Assembly (NCBI RefSeq): GCF_022532105.1
Contig: NZ_CP092832.1
Coordinates: 2,881,001 to 2,945,000, forward strand
From: Flavobacterium sp. HJ-32-4
GTDB lineage: Bacteria > Bacteroidota > Bacteroidia > Flavobacteriales > Flavobacteriaceae
DNA: 64,000 nucleotides
Direction: 5' to 3'
Below, in pieces: positions 59,271-64,000 of the stretch (position 1 is its first letter; the number at the start of each line of letters is the position of its first letter). A model generated the notes under the pieces. That model had not been told where the DNA came from. It saw only the letters and a list, made by a program, of their open reading frames with translations, and searched no databases. The translations under genes and the position numbers were made by a program.

Positions 59271-59777
59271 ATGAAAAAAATTCTTTATCTCTTTGTAGCT
59301 ATCGCTGCTATGACAACCGTTTCTTCCTGCAGCAGTGATGATGATGGCGGAGGAAGTGGATCACTAAAAATTGGAAGCAGTACGTTCACGCCGTCTACTA
59401 ACACAGATGTTCTACTTTACAATACAACGGATGTTGAAGCCGGCACAGATGTTTCTGTCCGCTATTTCAGTCTCATACTGGGTAGTATGACTTCTCCTTC
59501 TTATCTGGAGCTAGAGGTAAGTTACAATACCGCGACAGGTATAGACGGAACGTACGCAATTAGCAATACTATTATGGCCGGTAAAGCAACGGTTAGTTTT
59601 GAAACACCTGAATTGGCCTATGATTCGACTCCGGCACAGGGCACATTGAAAGTAAAAGATTTAGGTAACAATCAATTCCGACTCGAATTTAACTCGGTTT
59701 CATTGGCTGACATTGACAACATAAGTCCGACCATTGTTGCAAAGGGTACGATAAGTCCTTTCTTCAGTCCTTTCTAA
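59271..59777 (+). CDS. Lipoprotein of unknown function
   Basis: 168 residues. Signal MKKILYLFVAIAAMTTVSSCSSDDDGGG with lipobox Cys20 followed by an acidic Asp/Gly stretch, which in Bacteroidetes often acts as a surface-export signal. The mature domain is beta-rich (SLILGSMTSPSYLELEVSY, GTYAISNTIMAGKATVSF, NNQFRLEFNSVSL). The family is not recognised. It ends before a hairpin terminator shared with glmM. Confidence 0.75.
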   Translation: MKKILYLFVAIAAMTTVSSCSSDDDGGGSGSLKIGSSTFTPSTNTDVLLYNTTDVEAGTDVSVRYFSLILGSMTSPSYLELEVSYNTATGIDGTYAISNTIMAGKATVSFETPELAYDSTPAQGTLKVKDLGNNQFRLEFNSVSLADIDNISPTIVAKGTISPFFSPF

Positions 59778-59805
59778 TCAAGAGTTCTTGAATGACGAGT
59801 AAAAG

Positions 59806-59830
59806 AAAAGCGACCAATAAGGTCGCTTTT
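59806..59830. terminator. Bidirectional terminator hairpin
   Basis: AAAAGCGACC, AATAA loop, GGTCGCTTTT: a perfect 10-bp stem with T/A runs on both sides. It is placed between the convergent lipoprotein and glmM genes and can serve both. Confidence 0.85.
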
Positions 59831-59833
59831 AAT

Positions 59834-61222
59834 TTATATCCCCGCGATGTCCGCGATTTCCTTCAACACCTTCTCCGCCAGTGCATCGGCCGCCGCCTGT
59901 GTTCCGGCTTCGGTATAGATCCGGATGATAGGCTCGGTGTTGGATTTCCGCAGGTGTACCCACGAATCCGCAAAGTCGATCTTTACCCCGTCAATGGTTG
60001 AAAACGTCTCGTGGGAGTACTTACGAAGCATCTCCTCAAGGATGGCATCAACGTCCAATTCCGGTGTCAGCTCGATTTTGTTTTTACTCATAAAATACTG
60101 CGGATACGATGCCCGAAGTTCTGACACCTTCATTTTGTTATTCGCCAGGTGTGTGAGGAATAAGGCCACGCCCACGAGGCTGTCACGTCCGTAATGAAGT
60201 TCCGGATAGATGATGCCCCCATTACCTTCTCCCCCAATCACGGCGTTGTTTTTCTTCATCAGTTCGACTACATTGACTTCGCCAACGGCACTTGCCTCAT
60301 ATGAGCCACCGTGTTTCAGGGTGATATCGCGAAGCGCCCGGGAAGACGACATATTCGAGACGGTATTGCCAGGCGTTTTAGACAACACATAATCCGCCAC
60401 GGCCACCAGCGTATATTCTTCCCCAAACATTTCGCCGTCTTCGCTGATAAACGCGAGTCGGTCGACATCCGGATCGACCACAATACCAAAATCGGCTTTT
60501 TCCTCCACTACCAACCGGAAGATGTCGCCCAGGTGTTCTTTCAGTGGTTCTGGATTGTGGGGGAAGTGACCGTCGGGCGTACAATACAATTTGACACATT
60601 CAACGCCCATCTGTTCGAGTAATTTCGGGATGATAATACCCCCTGATGAGTTGACGCCATCGACCACCACCTTGAAATTAGCCGCCTTCACTGCTTCGGC
60701 ATCGACCAAGGGCAGGTTGAGGACTTCGTCAATGTGGATGTCCATATACGCGTCATTTTCGGTGATTGTGCCGAGATCGTCTACGGATGCGAATGCGAAC
60801 GCATCGTTCTCGGCAATCTCCAATATCTTCGCTCCGTCGGCACCTGACAGGAATTCGCCTTTGGCGTTCAGAAGCTTTAAGGCATTCCATTGTTTCGGGT
60901 TATGGGAAGCGGTAAGGATGATACCACCGTCGGCCTTCTCAAGCGGCACGGCTACCTCAACGGTAGGCGTGGTTGACAGTCCCAGATCAATTACGTCGAT
61001 CCCGAGTCCGATCAGCGTATTCGCCACCAGTTGATGGATCATCGGTCCGGAGATACGGGCATCGCGGCCGATCACCACGGTCAGCTTTTCTTTTTGGACG
61101 TGTTGTTTCAGGAAGGTCCCATAGGCGGATGCGAATTTCACCGCATCCACGGGTGTGAGGTTATCGCCCGGTGCGCCGCCAATGGTGCCACGAATGCCGG
61201 AAATGGATTTGATCAGGGTCAT
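59834..61222 (-). CDS. glmM: Phosphoglucosamine mutase GlmM (phosphohexomutase family)
   Basis: 462 residues from ATG 61,220-61,222. Starts MTLIKSISGIRGTIGG, the family N-terminus. Active-site phosphoserine S106 in TASHNPKQWN, metal-binding DPDVDR at 250-255, the sugar-binding loop GGEGNGGIIYP and the phosphate-binding end RKSNTEPIIRIYTEA. It converts glucosamine-6-phosphate to glucosamine-1-phosphate for UDP-GlcNAc synthesis. In Bacteroidetes this type is usually annotated GlmM, though phosphomannomutase activity cannot be excluded. An upstream in-frame ATG at 61,294 lacks family similarity. Confidence 0.9.
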   Translation of the reverse strand: MTLIKSISGIRGTIGGAPGDNLTPVDAVKFASAYGTFLKQHVQKEKLTVVIGRDARISGPMIHQLVANTLIGLGIDVIDLGLSTTPTVEVAVPLEKADGGIILTASHNPKQWNALKLLNAKGEFLSGADGAKILEIAENDAFAFASVDDLGTITENDAYMDIHIDEVLNLPLVDAEAVKAANFKVVVDGVNSSGGIIIPKLLEQMGVECVKLYCTPDGHFPHNPEPLKEHLGDIFRLVVEEKADFGIVVDPDVDRLAFISEDGEMFGEEYTLVAVADYVLSKTPGNTVSNMSSSRALRDITLKHGGSYEASAVGEVNVVELMKKNNAVIGGEGNGGIIYPELHYGRDSLVGVALFLTHLANNKMKVSELRASYPQYFMSKNKIELTPELDVDAILEEMLRKYSHETFSTIDGVKIDFADSWVHLRKSNTEPIIRIYTEAGTQAAADALAEKVLKEIADIAGI

Positions 61223-61322
61223 ATGCTGGTGTTTTCGGCAAAGATACAGGAAAGCCCTAATTTCCGCCGACACATAGCCGATGAACGTAACCATTTCGTA
61301 ACTTAGTCGAAAATTCGTCTGT

Positions 61323-62030
61323 ATGAGACACTTCTACCTCCTTGCCTTTTTAGTGTCCGCTACCCTCAGCGTGGCACAGCAACAAGTCTTAGTAGGAACG
61401 CAATGGCAATTGACCACTCTTACGATAGGAGGTATCTCGTATGGGGTGCCTGACAATGACGAAGCTAATCCCGCCGCTTTTTGGTTTATGGAAACAGAGG
61501 GGAATTATATGATGGAAACGGATCTCTGCAATCTGCTATTCGGAAACTGTGCCTCGGTCGACGACAGCTCGTTTACGCTCGTGCAGCCGATTTACACCAC
61601 GCTGAGTCTCTGCAATTATGGGGAGAACATGTTTTTTGAAGGCCTGTACTTTTCGTTTTTCATGCAGGCAGGCGAAACGCCCACAGCCTACACCTACTCT
61701 ATCGTCTACCTGGGCGATTACCCCACCCTTTTGGTAACGGCGCCCAATGGCGACCAGGCGCAATATGGCGCTTATTTTGCGGGTACCGATTCGTCTGTGC
61801 GCCAAGGCCTTGCCGTAACGCCAAATCCGGCAACTTCCTATGTGGATGTTACGTTATCGGGCGGTCAAAGCGGGGCGTTAGCTGTCTATGACCTAACCGG
61901 AAGAAAGTGCCAGTCGCAACACGTTTCCGCCGCCGAACGGGTCGATGTCAGCCGTCTGTCTGGGGGATGTTACCTGTTTTCGGTGACGACGCCTTCCGGA
62001 ACCGCGACGCAAAAAGTGCTGATCCGCTAA
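61323..62030 (+). CDS. T9SS cargo protein with type A sorting domain
   Basis: 235 residues. Signal peptide MRHFYLLAFLVSATLSVAQ. A beta-rich domain (GTQWQLTTLTIGGISYGVP, FVETEGN-like FWFMETEGNYMM, CNLLFGNCAS) resembles the META/lipocalin-like modules of small Bacteroidetes secreted proteins. The sorting domain starts ~165: VTPNPATSYVDVTL, LAVYDLTGRKCQS, LSGGCYLFSVTTPSGTATQK, VLIR. It is paralogous to the next gene, especially in the tail. Confidence 0.85.
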   Translation: MRHFYLLAFLVSATLSVAQQQVLVGTQWQLTTLTIGGISYGVPDNDEANPAAFWFMETEGNYMMETDLCNLLFGNCASVDDSSFTLVQPIYTTLSLCNYGENMFFEGLYFSFFMQAGETPTAYTYSIVYLGDYPTLLVTAPNGDQAQYGAYFAGTDSSVRQGLAVTPNPATSYVDVTLSGGQSGALAVYDLTGRKCQSQHVSAAERVDVSRLSGGCYLFSVTTPSGTATQKVLIR

Positions 62031-62126
62031 AACGGATTAAGTACCCAAGGCAATCGAACTACAGCCATCCGGTAACAACGTCGCTGAGTTAGAAAAAAAT
62101 GTACTTTAGTCGTAAACACAGTGGGC

Positions 62127-63248
62127 ATGAAAAAACACTTCTCCATCGCTCTTTTGGCTGCATTCGTTATTTGCAAGGCGCAGAATGTGACGCTATTCGC
62201 AAATGAATGGTATTTGGATCATATGCAAATCGAAGGAATCGACTATCCGGCGCCGACGTCCGGACCCCTGGCGGACATCCAATTCAGCGTTCAATCGGGG
62301 GATGGCCCCTCTTTTTATGCCTGGACCGTGGCGTGTAAGCAGCGGACGGGATATGTCTCTTTTCCGTCAGATAACCAGCTGACGTTTTCATCCAGTTGGG
62401 GCTGGTATGGAATGGGCTGTAACTCGCCCGAGGATGCCGCGTTTGAAACGAGCTATACCTCTTTCTTTACGGTTCCGTCTACTACATTTGACTATGAAAT
62501 CGTATCAGACGGACCTGAAAACTGGATGTTAGTCATGATAAATCCCGCAGGAAATAAGCTGTATTTTAAGTCCACAGCATTGCCGCCGGATATCTACATC
62601 CTGCTTTCCAGCGACTGGAAACTTCATCACATCAACGCCAATGGGTCAGATGTATATCCAACACCCACTTTTCAAACGTATGGCGTTCATCTAGATTTTA
62701 CGCAACGTCCCAGCGGTATGGAATTGGCCACCGGCGCATGCCAGCCTGGTATTGGCCAGTTGACATTCAATAATGACGCGTCGTTTCTCCTTGGTCCGGT
62801 TGCCTGGTTGCAGCCCGGCTGCATGAACCCCACTGACAACGCATTCAACAACTTGTATGAATCGACCTATTATCCAATAGGACAATATTATTATACGCTC
62901 ACGGATATTTCTCCTTTGTGTGGCTGCCCACAGGCGGTTTACGAATTGGCCGTTACTTCACCTACTGGGAATGTGGCCTACTACAACTCTCAATCACTGT
63001 CGACAATTGATTTCGTAAAACCGATTGTATCGATCTCCCCAAACCCTGCCACTGACTTTGTCGATCTTAACGTTCGCAACGCAACGAAGGCCTCCCTCTC
63101 GATCTGCGACCTGACGGGCCGCGTGATCCGTTCACAATCGGTTGAGGAAACCGAACACCTTGACGTCTCTGGCCTTTCCACCGGTGTTTACCTTTTCAAC
63201 GTAACGACGCCTTCTGGAACTACCACGCAAAAAGTAGTGATCCGCTGA
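62127..63248 (+). CDS. T9SS cargo protein with two copies of the same secreted domain
   Basis: 373 residues from ATG 62127, which gives the signal peptide MKKHFSIALLAAFVICKAQ. Two related domains of ~135 residues each begin NEWYLDHMQIEGIDYPAP and SDWKLHHINANGSDVYPTP. Both correspond to the single domain of the upstream paralogue (QWQLTTLTIGGISY). The type A sorting tail follows: ISPNPATDFVDLNV, LSICDLTGRVIRSQ, GLSTGVYLFNVTTPSGTTTQ. It probably arose from the neighbour by gene and then domain duplication. It is exported and tail-processed by T9SS. Confidence 0.85.
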   Translation: MKKHFSIALLAAFVICKAQNVTLFANEWYLDHMQIEGIDYPAPTSGPLADIQFSVQSGDGPSFYAWTVACKQRTGYVSFPSDNQLTFSSSWGWYGMGCNSPEDAAFETSYTSFFTVPSTTFDYEIVSDGPENWMLVMINPAGNKLYFKSTALPPDIYILLSSDWKLHHINANGSDVYPTPTFQTYGVHLDFTQRPSGMELATGACQPGIGQLTFNNDASFLLGPVAWLQPGCMNPTDNAFNNLYESTYYPIGQYYYTLTDISPLCGCPQAVYELAVTSPTGNVAYYNSQSLSTIDFVKPIVSISPNPATDFVDLNVRNATKASLSICDLTGRVIRSQSVEETEHLDVSGLSTGVYLFNVTTPSGTTTQKVVIR

Positions 63249-63299
63249 AACCGATTGCCGGATTGAAAGCGGCTTCGTATCTTTGAGGAAACCGCCTCC

Positions 63300-63884
63300 A
63301 TGAATTTCCTCGCCCATATCTATCTTTCCGGCGATAATGAGTTGGTGCAGATCGGCAACCTGATGGCCGACGGCATCCGCGGGAAGCGGTACGACGAGTT
63401 CCCTCCCGACGTTCGGACAGGCATCCTGTTGCATCGTGAAATCGACACCTTCACCGACGCACATCCCATTTTCCGCGAAAGCACCAAACGCCTCCACAGC
63501 CAGTACCACCATTATGCCGGTGTGATCGTCGATGTGTTTTACGATCATTTCCTCGCACACAACTGGGCGTTGTATTCCACCCAACCGCTGGAGGATTTTG
63601 TGGCCCGATTCTATGATAACCTTGAGCGGCATTACGACCTGCTGACCGACCGCACCCGCGATATGATGCCGCCCATGATCCGGCACAATTGGCTGCTGTC
63701 GTACCGCGATGTCGACGGGATCGCCCGCATCATGACACAAATGGACCATCGAACCGGAAACGTATCGGGCATGCGGGACTGCGTGGGGGAATTGCTGGAA
63801 TATTACGAGGAATTTGGCGCGGAATTCCGGGTTTTCTTCGAAGAACTCCGTACCTTCTGTCGCCAAAAATTACCCCTGTTATGA
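63300..63884 (+). CDS. Acyl carrier protein phosphodiesterase (AcpH-like)
   Basis: 194 residues: MNFLAHIYLSGDNELVQIGN, LMADGIRGKRYDEFPPDVRT, GILLHREIDTFTDAHP, VIVDVFYDHFLAHNW. These are the conserved His/Asp elements of the AcpH/DUF479 family (HD-like fold), which removes the 4'-phosphopantetheine group from acyl carrier protein. No fatty-acid genes are adjacent. It overlaps the next gene by 4 bp (ATGA). Confidence 0.9.
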   Translation: MNFLAHIYLSGDNELVQIGNLMADGIRGKRYDEFPPDVRTGILLHREIDTFTDAHPIFRESTKRLHSQYHHYAGVIVDVFYDHFLAHNWALYSTQPLEDFVARFYDNLERHYDLLTDRTRDMMPPMIRHNWLLSYRDVDGIARIMTQMDHRTGNVSGMRDCVGELLEYYEEFGAEFRVFFEELRTFCRQKLPLL

Positions 63885-64000
63885 GGCGTGTCGTTGTCGC
63901 TCTTTTACTGACCACACTGTCTGTCTACGGTCAAACCGGACTCGTGAAACCACATGCCATGGTCGTGTCGGCCCGCAAAGAAGCCTCGGAAATCGGCGCA
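63881..64000 (+). CDS. ggt: Gamma-glutamyltransferase, N-terminal part (runs off the window)
   Basis: 40 visible codons: signal peptide MRRVVVALLLTTLSVYGQ, then TGLVKPHAMVVSARKEASEI. The GMVxSxxxxAsxiGa pattern (here AMVVSARKEASEIGA) is the start of the gamma-glutamyltranspeptidase precursor. The gene continues beyond the window, so the catalytic Thr and the autoprocessing site cannot be checked. Confidence 0.7.
   Translation, partial: MRRVVVALLLTTLSVYGQTGLVKPHAMVVSARKEASEIGA

Overview
The window looks like a chromosomal piece of a Flavobacteriaceae bacterium (Bacteroidetes). Supporting signs are type IX secretion (T9SS) components and cargo (a PorP/SprF protein, a giant CHU_C-type adhesin, several Por-type C-terminal sorting domains), promoters with the Bacteroidetes -7 box TAnnTTTG, many SPII lipoproteins, a DUF4236 protein and a one-domain SIMPL protein. 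The core genes look moderately G+C rich, while the accessory region around 21.6-29 kb and 39.6-47.4 kb is clearly A+T richer (judged by eye, not measured).

Layout. 1-15.5 kb: a minus-strand block of porP/sprF, a ~2,300-residue PKD/SprB-repeat adhesin with one frameshift near its C-terminus, small lipoproteins and a LuxR-type two-component system with a TPR-containing kinase; then a plus-strand run of hypothetical membrane and secreted proteins and a thioredoxin-like protein. 15.7-21.6 kb: a PD-(D/E)XK restriction-endonuclease-like gene, small flavobacterial hypotheticals, two T9SS-type or secreted proteins, an alpha/beta hydrolase and long 8-bp minisatellites. 21.6-29.2 kb: an accessory array of small genes (DUF1963-like, DUF4304-like, membrane proteins, a CoiA-like nuclease, an MqsR/MqsA-Panacea toxin-antitoxin pair, a truncated KAP P-loop NTPase, a SIR2-like protein). 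Its genes are separated by palindromic sites that resemble integron attC sites, several interrupted or flanked by a ~165-bp hairpin-ended repeat. No integrase gene is in the window, so this would be a cluster of attC sites without an integrase.

Bases 16,452-34,160 and 34,161-51,651 are two head-to-tail copies of the same ~17.5-kb unit. Quality is mirrored: copy 1 is clean on its left and full of single-base insertions and long homopolymers on its right, and copy 2 is the reverse. The clean parts of both copies together give one intact set of genes. This is most easily explained by unpolished long-read sequence over a false or real tandem-duplication junction, so genes in about 25.3-43.2 kb should not be read as a natural gene family or as biological pseudogenes.

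48.4-64 kb: the glgE-maltokinase operon (alpha-glucan synthesis from maltose-1-phosphate), a second alpha/beta hydrolase overlapping a lipoprotein MsrB, an S23-type four-helix protein, a second MsrB, more minisatellites, a SIMPL protein, a rhomboid protease, an LpxL-like acyltransferase, a class V aminotransferase, a lipoprotein, GlmM, two paralogous T9SS cargo proteins, an ACP phosphodiesterase and the start of a gamma-glutamyltransferase gene. Intergenic spaces throughout carry 7-bp and 8-bp tandem repeats, which create many spurious open frames. No rRNA, tRNA or CRISPR array was recognised.
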